Assembly (NCBI RefSeq): GCF_030068505.1
Contig: NZ_JAQOSO010000004.1
Location: forward strand, 1 to 64,000
Source of the DNA: Roseofilum capinflatum BLCC-M114
Lineage (GTDB): Bacteria > Cyanobacteriota > Cyanobacteriia > Cyanobacteriales > Desertifilaceae
DNA length: 64,000 bases
Reading direction: 5' to 3'
The notes under the pieces are model-generated. The model saw only the letters and a list, made by a program, of their open reading frames with translations. It was not told where the DNA came from and did no database searches. Below, piece after piece: positions 54,936-63,485 of this stretch (position 1 is its first letter; every line of letters starts with the position of its first letter). The position numbers and the translations under genes are program-made.

Positions 54936-55820
54936 TTAAAATGTTGGTGCAAGAATCATCATTTGGTCTCCATACAGGCTTTTTTGCACCACTACCACGG
55001 GGGGAAATTCACTCTGATTTTCCACAGTCGGATAGGTTGGGATTAAATAAATCCAGCCATCTCGCTCTAGCAATAAGCGCCAGACTCTCGTCGGTTCTTG
55101 GGTATCAGTCCCATCCGTAATTTCTGAACCCAGAAGAGAGTCGAAAGGCTTGAGAGTGCCAAATACGCGAAATCCGGCGATCGAGGGATCATCAAAGGGT
55201 TTGTCTAAAAATCTTCCCAGGGGAATGCGACTCTCTGGAGTGATGAAGGTGACTACGGGTAATGTAGAATTCGGGCCGATATCCCGTTGAGCATCGGCAA
55301 TTGCTTGGCTCTGGGCTAAATGAAATAAAATGAACAGTACCCAAGCTACAATCACACTTTCATCAACTAGGGAACTGAGAAATTTAATCGAGTCGAAATT
55401 GAGGGGATCGAACGCTATGAGAATTTGGTATCCGCGCATCCAAAAACTTTGGGAATGGCTCTGTTTGACCCAATTTTGGAAGGAGGAATACCGAGAGGCG
55501 AACCCATCAGCGACAACCCGAATCCCCAAAAGACTAAGGTACAGAGCGGGTATCATAATGATCAGAGCGAGTAGGGTTCTGGCGATCGCCTGACCTTCCC
55601 CGAATAAGACCTGAATCGGGACAATAAAAAAGGATTGTACCGGTAAGTCGAGGGTCGTTACTTCGATATTAAAGTGAAAGAAATAGACCGAGCGATAAAT
55701 CCAACCGGTGAAAAATAGGGAGGCTCCGAGTAAGCCAATTAAACTCGCAAACCGGCGTAAAATTGTCGGTTCAGAATTGGGTGGGGGATGGGGCTGTTGA
55801 GGGTCAGGAGAAACCACCAT
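54936..55820 (-). CDS. Multi-pass membrane protein of unknown function
   Basis: The 294-residue protein has a helix near residues 25-48, another near 60-95 (IARTLLALIIMIPALYLSLL) and a third near 150-170 (SVIVAWVLFILFHLAQ). The C-terminal third is soluble (VVTFITPESRIPLGRFLDKP) and probably periplasmic. I know no family for it. It is convergent with the dioxygenase gene. Confidence 0.8.
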   Translation of the reverse strand: MVVSPDPQQPHPPPNSEPTILRRFASLIGLLGASLFFTGWIYRSVYFFHFNIEVTTLDLPVQSFFIVPIQVLFGEGQAIARTLLALIIMIPALYLSLLGIRVVADGFASRYSSFQNWVKQSHSQSFWMRGYQILIAFDPLNFDSIKFLSSLVDESVIVAWVLFILFHLAQSQAIADAQRDIGPNSTLPVVTFITPESRIPLGRFLDKPFDDPSIAGFRVFGTLKPFDSLLGSEITDGTDTQEPTRVWRLLLERDGWIYLIPTYPTVENQSEFPPVVVVQKSLYGDQMMILAPTF

Positions 55821-55877
55821 TTTTAAGTTAGATGAGGTATACTGATAATTATAACTAAAATTCCAAGCTGTAGGCTC

Positions 55878-56468
55878 ATGAAAAGAGGAATTGGAGTAGC
55901 GGCAATACTCGGATTAGTGCTGGTAAGCGTCGGTAGTTTTCCTCTCTTGGTCTCGAATCTGAGGATAGGGGATTTGCCGGTGCTGGCGCAAGTGCAGCCG
56001 AGCGCCAACCTAATGGAAATTGCCTTACGGGAACAGGCAAAAGTTGTCCTAGTTAATGGCAGTCAGAAATCCGGTAGAATTGTGGAAATGAATCAGCAAA
56101 CTTTCTTTCTGGGATGGGGGAATCGCCGGGAAGAAATTCCCTGGAGTCAAGTGGCTTCAGTGGAGTTTGAAGGAGATGGAATTATGGTTTATCCAGTGGG
56201 TGAATTTAAGATTCGCGGAGAAGGTGGCCCAAGGATTAGATTATGGAATGTTCCTCTACAAGCCTTGGGGGATTCTCCAGAAGGGAATTTAGTGGTTGAT
56301 TTAAGAGCAATTCCGGGTATTGCAGAAGACGAAATTGTTGAATTTCAGAAGTTAATGAATCAATTTCAGTATGTTGTGGATATGATTAAATATGATTTGA
56401 ATCAGAATCGGATGGTGGTGGAGTTGACGGGGTATGAGAAGCCTGAAGAGGAAAGCCTGAAGCCTTAA
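55878..56468 (+). CDS. Exported protein of unknown function
   Basis: The 196-residue product has a signal peptide (IGVAAILGLVLVSVGSFPLL and ..VLAQVQ at about residue 40). A small beta-domain follows (VLVNGSQKSGRIVEMNQQTF) like LSm/SH3 folds seen in other cyanobacterial exported proteins. The last codons and stop come from a duplicated fragment (56455-56510), so the native C-terminus may differ. Divergent from the membrane protein gene, 57 bases apart. Confidence 0.75.
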   Translation: MKRGIGVAAILGLVLVSVGSFPLLVSNLRIGDLPVLAQVQPSANLMEIALREQAKVVLVNGSQKSGRIVEMNQQTFFLGWGNRREEIPWSQVASVEFEGDGIMVYPVGEFKIRGEGGPRIRLWNVPLQALGDSPEGNLVVDLRAIPGIAEDEIVEFQKLMNQFQYVVDMIKYDLNQNRMVVELTGYEKPEEESLKP

Positions 56469-56510
56469 ATATCCTCCCTGGGAAAGCTACTCCAGGCTTC
56501 TAGACGAGCG
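56455..56510. repeat. 56-bp fragment duplicated from 57897-57952
   Basis: The fragment matches 57897-57952 except at one base. At 57897 it is the 3' end of an antitoxin gene (EIDNARLEAWSSFPREDI). Here it supplies the stop of the 55878 gene. It marks a recombination event. Confidence 0.85.
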
Positions 56511-56595
56511 CTATAGCGCTTTCCGCTTCGCGGACATGAACGCGCTAGGGAATAGGGAATAGGGAATAGGGTTGTGGTACATGGCTTTGAGCCTT

Positions 56596-56710
56596 ATCTT
56601 CGAGCATTTGTGCTTCATTAATCACAGATTTCATTTTAGCGTCTCCAACGATTGACAAGAGTCTCAACTTTTAGTTTAACTTCTATGACTTTACCCAAGA
56701 GATTACTGAG
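56596..56710. repeat. 115-bp duplicate of 57000-57114
   Basis: The segment repeats 57000-57114 almost exactly. It covers the C-terminal codons of one small gene and the N-terminal codons of the next (minus strand). It is the leftover of a tandem duplication. Confidence 0.9.
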
Positions 56711-56722
56711 TGAGGGCAGTTG

Positions 56723-56878
56723 CTAACAACGTTGCAAAATGGAGCATAAATGTTGACGGTTGAGGACAACAAGAGGGGTGTCACTATCCCATCCAAAATC
56801 ACGAAGATGGGGCACAATTTCACCGAGGGTTTGGTTGAAGTTTAATAGGGCATTAAGCCATTGGGTTCGAGTCATCAT
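56723..56878 (-). pseudogene. Truncated small gene at duplication junction
   Basis: A 51-residue frame (MMTRTQWLNALLNFNQ to LVVLNRQHLCSILQRC) ends abruptly in a stop next to the duplicated segment. Cyanobacterial relatives that I recall continue after LxxxL-QR with YLxGE, so the gene has probably lost its end. It overlaps the upstream gene by 26 bases in a third small-gene position. Confidence 0.55.
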
Positions 56879-57038
56879 GGGTAAGGCTTAGATCAACAGT
56901 GGAGGCTTCTTTAACTATCTCTTGGCATTGGTTGGCGAAGGCTATGGAAAGTTCATATAACTCTCTGGCTGATTGTTCGCATTCTTGCAAAAGTTCCAGA
57001 TCTTCCAGCATTTGTGCTTCATTAATCACAGATTTCAT
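56853..57038 (-). CDS. Small coiled-coil protein
   Basis: The 61-residue product starts at ATG 57038 (MKSVINEAQMLEDLEL), one base after the stop of the upstream gene. It is helical with Glu, Leu and Ala (LLQECEQSARELYELSIAFA). It is the middle gene of a three-gene minus-strand set. No function is known to me. Confidence 0.65.
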   Translation of the reverse strand: MKSVINEAQMLEDLELLQECEQSARELYELSIAFANQCQEIVKEASTVDLSLTHDDSNPMA

Positions 57039-57039
57039 T

Positions 57040-57381
57040 TTAGCGTCTCCAACGATTGACAAGAGTCTCAACTTTTAGTTTAACTTCTATGACTTTACCC
57101 AAGAGATTACTGAGCATTTCTCCACACTCTTGAATCCTCTCTTCGGATACGGTAGCATCGGTAATAAGCTCCAGACTATCACTAATTTGCGTTCTGGATG
57201 ATTGCACAAAGAATAAGATGGTGTTCAGGTAAGCAAAGTGCTGAATCAGGATGGTATTATCGGGAAAGCTAGACATAATCGGTCTGAGTAACCTGAGTCC
57301 CTCCATTCCTTGAGCTTCGATAACATCAAGTTCCGCATTTAACCGATTGATGAGAACATTCAGTTCTGATGGGATGGTCAT
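57040..57381 (-). CDS. Small helical protein
   Basis: I start at ATG 57381 (MTIPSELNVLINRLNAE). The 113-residue product is all helical (LDVIEAQGMEGLRLLRPIMS, EMLSNLLGKVIEVKLKVETL). It ends in VNRWRR. A second copy of its last ~25 codons lies in the 56596-56710 duplicate. It is the first gene of the small-gene set, of unknown function; a coiled-coil partnership with the next gene is inferred. Confidence 0.68.
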   Translation of the reverse strand: MTIPSELNVLINRLNAELDVIEAQGMEGLRLLRPIMSSFPDNTILIQHFAYLNTILFFVQSSRTQISDSLELITDATVSEERIQECGEMLSNLLGKVIEVKLKVETLVNRWRR

Positions 57382-57432
57382 TACTGTTAACTGGGTTGAT
57401 ATCGTCAGTTTAACGTAGATCGGTTTCTCCGT

Positions 57433-57524
57433 GCTTCTTGCGGCGGTTAGAAACCGGGTTTCTTCCCATAGATGCACCCTGGGATGGAGAGGAGCGAGAA
57501 ACCCGGTTTCTTTGCACTTCTCGC
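57433..57524. repeat. 92-bp element with GAAACCGGGTTTC arms, copy 1
   Basis: The segment contains AGAAACCGGGTTTCTTCCC and GAGAAACCCGGTTTCTTTGC. Copy 2 is at 58185-58276. It is a palindromic, non-coding, dispersed element. Confidence 0.82.
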
Positions 57525-57586
57525 GCTAGTCAAGGCAAGGCTGTGTAGATCTGGTACAATGAATTACATAATTGTATGAGTTGTTA

Positions 57587-57796
57587 ATGATGAAAATGCC
57601 CATTGAACTTAATAAACAATTAGTTGAAGAGGCTTTCAGTTTAACGGATTGTCAAACTGAGCAAGAATTGATTAATTTAGCTCTAGAAGAGTTGATTCGC
57701 ATCCGCAAAAAGCGGAATCTGCTGGATTTGAGTGGACAAATTCAATTTTCAGATAACTACGATTATAAGGAGTTACGGTCAAGCCGAAATTTTTGA
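57587..57796 (+). CDS. VapB-like antitoxin (DUF2191)
   Basis: I start at ATG 57587 (MMKMPIELN). The 69-residue product matches VapB-type antitoxins: IELNKQLVEEAFSLTDCQTE and LINLALEELIRIRKKRNLLDL. The partner PIN-domain toxin should follow on the same strand but does not; instead a minus-strand fragment of a PIN gene overlaps its end. It is probably an orphan. Confidence 0.78.
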   Translation: MMKMPIELNKQLVEEAFSLTDCQTEQELINLALEELIRIRKKRNLLDLSGQIQFSDNYDYKELRSSRNF

Positions 57797-57907
57797 TCGC
57801 CCATCAGTCGCAGCTTGTTCTATGGTCATGCGAGCGATGTTAGACAGACGAGAATCGGAAAAAACATACCAAATAATGGCATGGGTATCAACAATTGCCT
57901 GAAGCAT
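57779..57907 (-). pseudogene. N-terminal fragment of a PIN-domain (VapC-like) toxin
   Basis: The minus-strand frame starts MLQAIVDTHAIIWYVFSDSR, the PIN-domain N-terminus with catalytic Asp7, and runs 42 codons to a TGA in the vapB end. A full VapC is ~130 residues, so the gene is cut. Its ATG overlaps the stop of the antitoxin gene at 57907-58137, the usual order. The cut end lies exactly where the + strand vapB gene ends, showing a rearrangement. Confidence 0.7.
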
Positions 57908-58137
57908 TAAATATCCTCCCTGGGAAAGCTACTCCAGGCTTCTAGACGAGCGTTATCAATCTCTTCGGCTGAAGGTGCTGTTCCTAAATGGCTACAGATC
58001 CCCCATAAAGAGCGCCGGGGAGTTACGGTAGTTTGAGTGACTTCGCGCTCAATTTCAGGCGCGATCTTTTCAATTAAGCGTATTTTGTCGATCGGAGAAA
58101 GTTGTTTGGCTAAGTTGAGGACTTGTTCTAAGGTCAT
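57907..58137 (-). CDS. Antitoxin-like protein upstream of the broken PIN toxin
   Basis: The 76-residue product starts MTLEQVLNLAKQLSPIDKIR and ends in EEIDNARLEAWSSFPREDI, a pattern typical of small antitoxins paired with PIN toxins in cyanobacteria. Its last codons recur at 56455-56510. With the toxin truncated it is probably a relic. Confidence 0.72.
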   Translation of the reverse strand: MTLEQVLNLAKQLSPIDKIRLIEKIAPEIEREVTQTTVTPRRSLWGICSHLGTAPSAEEIDNARLEAWSSFPREDI

Positions 58138-58184
58138 CGGAGTCAGAGATGGGAGAGATGATTAAGGATTGTAACTTATGATTG

Positions 58185-58276
58185 GCTTCTTGCGGCCGTT
58201 AGAAACCGGGTTTCTTCCCACAGATGCAACCTGCGATGAAGAGGAGCGAGAAACCCGGTTTCTTTGCCCTTCTCGC
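58185..58276. repeat. 92-bp element with GAAACCGGGTTTC arms, copy 2
   Basis: Nearly identical in layout to 57433-57524. Between this and 58654 lie further dispersed repeats (AATGAAGCGAAG..AATGAAGCAATC, near 58300-58430; GGTTGTGGTACATGGCTTTG near 58470, also near 56572) and TTTTTAA heptamers. No gene is visible in 58138-58654. Confidence 0.8.
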
Positions 58277-58654
58277 ACCCTGCGTTCCCCAATGTCATGG
58301 CGAATGAAGCGAAGCCATCTCATACTCTTGGAGACTTATCGAGATTGCTTCGCTACACTCCGTTCCGCTCGCAATGACAGATCAAGTCATTGCGAATGAA
58401 GCGAAGCGGAATGAAGCAATCTCAGCCCCCTGCGGTAATACAGCGCTTCGCGCTAGGGAATAGGGAATAGGGTTGTGGTACATGGCTTTGAGCCTTTAAA
58501 GCTGTACACCATAACAGCGCAAAGCGCTGTATGAGAGGGCTTCGCGACACTCCGTTCCCCTCGCCATGACCAACAACATCCCCGCCAGAGAAATTTCCGA
58601 TACAATAGAAAGCGTCCATCATTTTTAATTTTTAATTTTTAATTTTTAATTGAT

Positions 58655-61513
58655 ATGAGAATCGTCGGAACTCTGGTAGCGCTGGGAGTGTGGATGACTC
58701 CGGTAATGGTGACGGTGGGAGAGCAACCCAGTTGGGCGCAAAGTCAGCAACGTTCTAGAGAAGAAGTTGAATCAGAAGTCCCACAGCTCATGCTCGAAGC
58801 AGTCAAACTGCGACAACAAGGAAAAATTCAAGAATCTACAGCAATATGGCAGGAAGTTCTAGCTATTACCCAACAATTCAAGCTCAGGGAATTAGAAGCA
58901 TTAGCTTTTCTAGGCATCGGTCAGCACTTTGGCGATATAGGAGAGTATATAGCTGCATTAGAAGCTTATCAACAGGCATTACCCATTTTTGAAGAAACTA
59001 ATGACCTAGAAATGCAAGTTACAACTCTCCTTAGCATAGGAAAAGTCTACCATAATATTAGCCAACATCAAAAGGCAATTAATCATTTCCACCAGGCTAT
59101 ACTTATCTCCCAAAATTTAGAGGATCGAAGTCGGGAAGCAATGGCTCTCAATAGCTTGGGAACAACCTACAATAGCATAAACGATTATGCACAAGCGATA
59201 GATTACTTACAACAGTCTTTAACTATTCGTCGGGAGATCAAAGATAAAAGAGGAGAAGCTTTTACCTTGCATAACTTGGCCACCATCTACTACAGTACCG
59301 GTCAACTGCAACTAGCATTAGAATTTTATCAACAGATGTTCCCAATTGTCAGAGAAATTGGAGAGAAAAAATTGCGAGCAAATGTTGTCAGCACCTTAGC
59401 TGTGATTTTGGCTGATTTGGGTTATTGGCAACACTCTATCGATCATTTTAATGAAGCTTTACAGTTTTTTCAACAAGTTCACGATCAAAACCTGGAAGCT
59501 CGTACTCTGAATAATTTGGGTACAGTCTATAATAGAATTGGTCAAACAGAAGATGCCATAGATAAATATCAGCAAGCATTGCAAATTTTTCGTGATATAG
59601 ACAGCCCGAACGGTGAAGCAGTCACCCTTAATAACTTGGGTGAGGTGTACAGTGGTCTTGGTGACCTAGAACAGTCAGTAGATTATCACAAGAAAGCTTT
59701 AAATATTTTCCAACGAATAGATAATATGTGGGGGCAATCTGTTACTTTTCAAAACTTGGGGTCGGTATATATTGATTTAGGTGAAGAGGGAAAGTCAATA
59801 GAATATCATGAGCAAGCTCTGCGCATAGATAGACAGACGCACAATAGGAGGGGAGAAGCAAGGACTCTACATAGTTTTGGAGTAGTATACCTTAAAATTG
59901 GGAATTTCCAACAAGCACTCTACAATTTTAGCCTAGCATTGCCTATTATGCACGCAGTAGGAGATGAAATCGGGAAAGCTGCTAATTTCAGCAATACAGC
60001 CACAGTTTACAAAAAAATTAATCAACCTGAAAAGGCTATTAAATATTATGAGCAATCCCTAGAAATAATCCTCCGCCTTCGCAGTAACCTCAAACAAGAC
60101 AAACAAGAATATCGGAAAACTTTCATCAATATTCATCAGGGTTCTGCGATCGCCCTCACCTCCCTGCTCATCCAACAAAACCGAGCCAAAGAAGCCTTTA
60201 CCTGGATAAACCGCGTCAGTACCTACGAACTGGCCGACTATACTCGCCTCCTCGGAGCCAAAGTCCAAAACCCCGAAGCTCAAGCCCTCATCGACCAATA
60301 TAACCAGCGCTGGCAACAACTCGAAAACCTGAGACGACAACTGCAACGCGACCCCTCCGATGAACTTTCCCGCCGCATCAGTACCCTAGAGACAGAAAAT
60401 ATTGAACTCGGAGAACGCATTGCCCAACAGTTCCCGGAAGTTGCCGATATTTTTGAAACCACTCCCACCGACATCGAGCAACTCCAAGCCACCATCCCCG
60501 AAGGAACCCTTGTCCTGCAACCGGTTCCCCTCGCCAATGTTACCAACACTCCCAATACCCTGGCTCTGTTTCTGCTCACCCGCGATAGTTTCGAGGTGGT
60601 GCAAACCTCCCTGGATGTGGAGGAATTTAACCAACTCCTTGACCAATACCCCGAACAACTGGAAGAACTGAGTCCCTTTTACAAAAAAACCAGTAGCAAG
60701 CTTTACGATATCCTCATCCGTCCCATCGAAAAACAAATCAGCGCCTACAACCCCGAAAACCTGAGCATCATCGCCACTGGCAAACTGCGCTACATTCCCT
60801 TTGAAAGCCTCTACGACAAAGCCAATGAACAGTTTCTGATTGAAAAATATCCCATCAACTACCTGACGCGCCTCTCGAAAACGCCCCCCAACCGCGAACC
60901 GAGCGCCAAAACCAACGCTATTCTCGCCATGGGTAACCCGGTTCCCCACAACCCGCACAACTTACCGGGAGCAGAAGAAGAAGTTAAAACGATTACCCAA
61001 CTGTTCCCCAACAGTCAAGCCTATCTCCACGACCAAGCCACCCTCGACCAGTTTAAGCAACAAGCTCCTAGGTTTGGTTTTTTACATCTGGCGACTCACG
61101 GCTGCTTTCAACCCAATGGTTGTGAAAAATACGATATGGCAGCCAACACGATTCTGTTTGCCAACAATACCCAGTGGCCCATCACCGATGCCGCCTTACT
61201 AGGGTTAGACCACACCCGACTGATTGCCCTGAGCGCCTGTCAAACCGCCCGCGAAGCCGACACCGAGGGAAAATCGATTTCCGGAGTGGCGTACCTGTTT
61301 GAACGGGCAGGAGCGCAAGCAGTGATGGCTACGCTCTGGTCAGTGAGCGATAAACATACGCAGACGCTGATGAGCAATTTTTATCAGCATGTGGCGGCAG
61401 GCATGAGCCAAGGGGAAGCCCTGCGGGAGGCGAAGTTGGCACAAATTAATACTGGTGATGAGGATCATCCGTTCTATTGGTCAGCATTTATTCTGATTGG
61501 CGATCCTCGGTAA
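58655..61513 (+). CDS. TPR-CHAT protein
   Basis: The 952-residue protein starts with a signal-like segment (VGTLVALGVWMTPVMVTVGE). Residues ~60-470 hold about ten TPR repeats (for example ALNSLGTTYNSINDYAQAID). The C-terminal third is a CHAT domain with catalytic His815 (FLHLATHGCF) and Cys862 (LSACQTA), ending WSAFILIGDP. TPR-CHAT proteins are abundant in cyanobacteria and are thought to act as caspase-like proteases. The substrate is unknown. A leader peptide suggests it is exported or membrane-bound. It carries an upstream TTTTTAA heptamer run. Confidence 0.93.
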   Translation: MRIVGTLVALGVWMTPVMVTVGEQPSWAQSQQRSREEVESEVPQLMLEAVKLRQQGKIQESTAIWQEVLAITQQFKLRELEALAFLGIGQHFGDIGEYIAALEAYQQALPIFEETNDLEMQVTTLLSIGKVYHNISQHQKAINHFHQAILISQNLEDRSREAMALNSLGTTYNSINDYAQAIDYLQQSLTIRREIKDKRGEAFTLHNLATIYYSTGQLQLALEFYQQMFPIVREIGEKKLRANVVSTLAVILADLGYWQHSIDHFNEALQFFQQVHDQNLEARTLNNLGTVYNRIGQTEDAIDKYQQALQIFRDIDSPNGEAVTLNNLGEVYSGLGDLEQSVDYHKKALNIFQRIDNMWGQSVTFQNLGSVYIDLGEEGKSIEYHEQALRIDRQTHNRRGEARTLHSFGVVYLKIGNFQQALYNFSLALPIMHAVGDEIGKAANFSNTATVYKKINQPEKAIKYYEQSLEIILRLRSNLKQDKQEYRKTFINIHQGSAIALTSLLIQQNRAKEAFTWINRVSTYELADYTRLLGAKVQNPEAQALIDQYNQRWQQLENLRRQLQRDPSDELSRRISTLETENIELGERIAQQFPEVADIFETTPTDIEQLQATIPEGTLVLQPVPLANVTNTPNTLALFLLTRDSFEVVQTSLDVEEFNQLLDQYPEQLEELSPFYKKTSSKLYDILIRPIEKQISAYNPENLSIIATGKLRYIPFESLYDKANEQFLIEKYPINYLTRLSKTPPNREPSAKTNAILAMGNPVPHNPHNLPGAEEEVKTITQLFPNSQAYLHDQATLDQFKQQAPRFGFLHLATHGCFQPNGCEKYDMAANTILFANNTQWPITDAALLGLDHTRLIALSACQTAREADTEGKSISGVAYLFERAGAQAVMATLWSVSDKHTQTLMSNFYQHVAAGMSQGEALREAKLAQINTGDEDHPFYWSAFILIGDPR

Positions 61514-61514
61514 G

Positions 61515-61565
61515 TTCAATGAACAATTAACAATTAACAATTAACAATTAACAATTAACAATTAC
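61515..61565. repeat. Heptamer array AACAATT
   Basis: Six tandem copies of AACAATT follow the CHAT gene; a similar block at 62630-62660 flanks pyrB on its other side. The period is seven. Confidence 0.85.
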
Positions 61566-61621
61566 CCCTCTTCTGTCACTTTCTAAAAAAAGTGCTTCAA
61601 ACGCGGGGACACCGATCGCCG

Positions 61622-62620
61622 CTACTTACCCCCTCCCATTAAATACAGTAGGGCCATTCTCACGGCTACTCCACTGCTGACCTGTTGGGAAATGAGGCTA
61701 AATTCGGGATCGTCCATCAGATCGGAGCTAATTTCCACCCCTCGGTTCACGGGGCCGGGATGGAGAACTTTAACACCCGGTTTGCAGAGTTTGAGGCGAT
61801 CGCGGGTAATGCCAAACCGATGATGGTATTCCCTGGCACTGGGGAGTAAATGTTGGGCCATGCGCTCTTTTTGCAGACGCAAGGTCATGACAAAATCTGC
61901 ATCTTGCAGGGCCGGTTCTGCTGACCAATGGACAAAGAGTTTCCCCGGTCTTTCTTGAGACTCAGTAGAAACATATTGGGCAAAATATTGGGGTAATAAG
62001 GTGGGAGGAGCGGCTAAGTGAACTTCGCATTGAGTCGCCGTTAAACTCCAAAGATTAGAACGAGCCACCCTAGAGTGGACAATATCCCCGACAATGGCAA
62101 TTTTTTTACCTGCAAGTAACTCTAACCGGGGAGATTGGGGATCGAGAAGAAAGCAGAGCGTAAACAGATCGAGTAAGGCTTGGGAGGGGTGTTCGTGTTG
62201 ACCATCCCCAGCGTTGAGAACCCCAACATTGGCATTCAGGCGATCGAGTTCTGCGGCGATCGCCTGGGGAACTCCAGACTCCTTATGGCGAATCACCATA
62301 ATATCAGTTCCCATGGCTAAATAGGTTTTGGCCGTATCTAAGATTGTTTCTCCTTTGGAGAGAGAAGAGGAACCAGGGGCAAAATTAAGGGTATCAGCCG
62401 ATAACCGTTTGGCCGCTAACTCGAAACTGCTGCGGGTGCGTGTTGAGGGTTCAAAGAAGAGATTCGTCACCACTCGTCCCTGAAGTGTCGGCAGTTTCTT
62501 CGCTTTTTTCGTTGGTCGCGACAGCACATCGGAAAAACTAGCAGCCGTCTGTAAAACCGTATTGTAATCCTCTGGGGTGAAGTCGGCCAGAGATAGGATA
62601 TGAGGGTGAGTAAAGGACAT
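61622..62620 (-). CDS. pyrB: Aspartate carbamoyltransferase PyrB
   Basis: The 332-residue enzyme catalyses the first committed step of pyrimidine synthesis from carbamoyl phosphate and aspartate. Visible are [19 protein letters not shown] (carbamoyl phosphate loop), [13 protein letters not shown] and [11 protein letters not shown]. Length is normal. pyrG lies elsewhere in the window, so the genes are not clustered. Confidence 0.97.
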   Translation of the reverse strand: MSFTHPHILSLADFTPEDYNTVLQTAASFSDVLSRPTKKAKKLPTLQGRVVTNLFFEPSTRTRSSFELAAKRLSADTLNFAPGSSSLSKGETILDTAKTYLAMGTDIMVIRHKESGVPQAIAAELDRLNANVGVLNAGDGQHEHPSQALLDLFTLCFLLDPQSPRLELLAGKKIAIVGDIVHSRVARSNLWSLTATQCEVHLAAPPTLLPQYFAQYVSTESQERPGKLFVHWSAEPALQDADFVMTLRLQKERMAQHLLPSAREYHHRFGITRDRLKLCKPGVKVLHPGPVNRGVEISSDLMDDPEFSLISQQVSSGVAVRMALLYLMGGGK

Positions 62621-62699
62621 GGGGTTGAATTAATAATTAACAATTAATAATTAACAATTAGGGCTTTTCTAGGGGGGTTGGGAGGATCGAGATGCAGGG

Positions 62700-62850
62700 C
62701 ATATCGCGCTTCGCGCTAGGCAATAGGCACTCTAGCAATCGCAGCAACTACCGAGATGATCGAGATTGCTTCGTTCCGCTCCGCTCCACTCGCAATGACT
62801 TGTCTCAATGATACTGTACTCCGTTACAGTGTAAAGCGCTGTATTAGGTG
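62700..62850. repeat. Dispersed GAAGCAATC-type repeat after pyrB
   Basis: The segment carries GCGCTTCGCGCTAGGCAA, TGATCGAGATTGCTTCGTTC and CACTCGCAATGAC, related to the repeats near 18905, 49505 and 58300. No gene is visible in 62621-62934. Confidence 0.65.
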
Positions 62851-62934
62851 CGATCGCAGCCATTGGGGAAATTAGGCGGATCAAATCTAGGCTTCGATGA
62901 AGGGTGTGAAGAGTAACTCATTACTCATTACCCC

Positions 62935-63441
62935 ATGATCTTACAACCCAACTTTTGCCTTTTGCCTCTTGCCGTTTGCCTGGTGAGTCTGAGCGGATGC
63001 ACTCTGAATGCAAGTCATTCCACGGAACCTACACCCACTCCTGCACCCTTACCCAAACTTGCCCAAACCCTTGATCCGCCTCCGGTAGAGACGATCGAGG
63101 TAACCGCCTATCATCTCGATTCTTTCTGTGAAACGTTTGTGCAGAAACCCCTGCAAGTGCCTCGGCCCAATCCCCTACAAGCAACAATTCATAAGCTGAT
63201 CGCAGAGGGAACCAGCACCGATTTTGCGATCGCCGGTTATCGCGTGCAACCCAACCCAGCCAACAATAGCCTCACCATTGATTTTCGTCTCTCTCCCGAA
63301 TCTCCACGTCAGTTTGTCTCCCTCTCCACTTGTGAACGCATGGCTCTCATGGGTAGCCTACAGCAAACCTTAACCCAATCTTCTCTGTGGAATATCCAGG
63401 AGGTCAAATTTACCGATCGCGGTCAACCCATTGGGTTTTAA
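62935..63441 (+). CDS. GerMN-like lipoprotein
   Basis: The 168-residue protein has a lipoprotein signal (LAVCLVSLSGC, Cys22). A Pro/Thr linker follows, then a domain resembling GerMN/sporulation-type proteins (NSLTIDFRLSPESP...MALMGSLQQTLTQSSLWNIQ...VKFTDRGQPI). GerMN domains bind or order peptidoglycan-related factors in other bacteria; in cyanobacteria the role is unknown. It is 45 bases upstream of homoserine dehydrogenase. Confidence 0.75.
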   Translation: MILQPNFCLLPLAVCLVSLSGCTLNASHSTEPTPTPAPLPKLAQTLDPPPVETIEVTAYHLDSFCETFVQKPLQVPRPNPLQATIHKLIAEGTSTDFAIAGYRVQPNPANNSLTIDFRLSPESPRQFVSLSTCERMALMGSLQQTLTQSSLWNIQEVKFTDRGQPIGF

Positions 63442-63485
63442 TGATAAACTTTTAAGAATAATCCATTGTTTTCAAGATTGGTACT

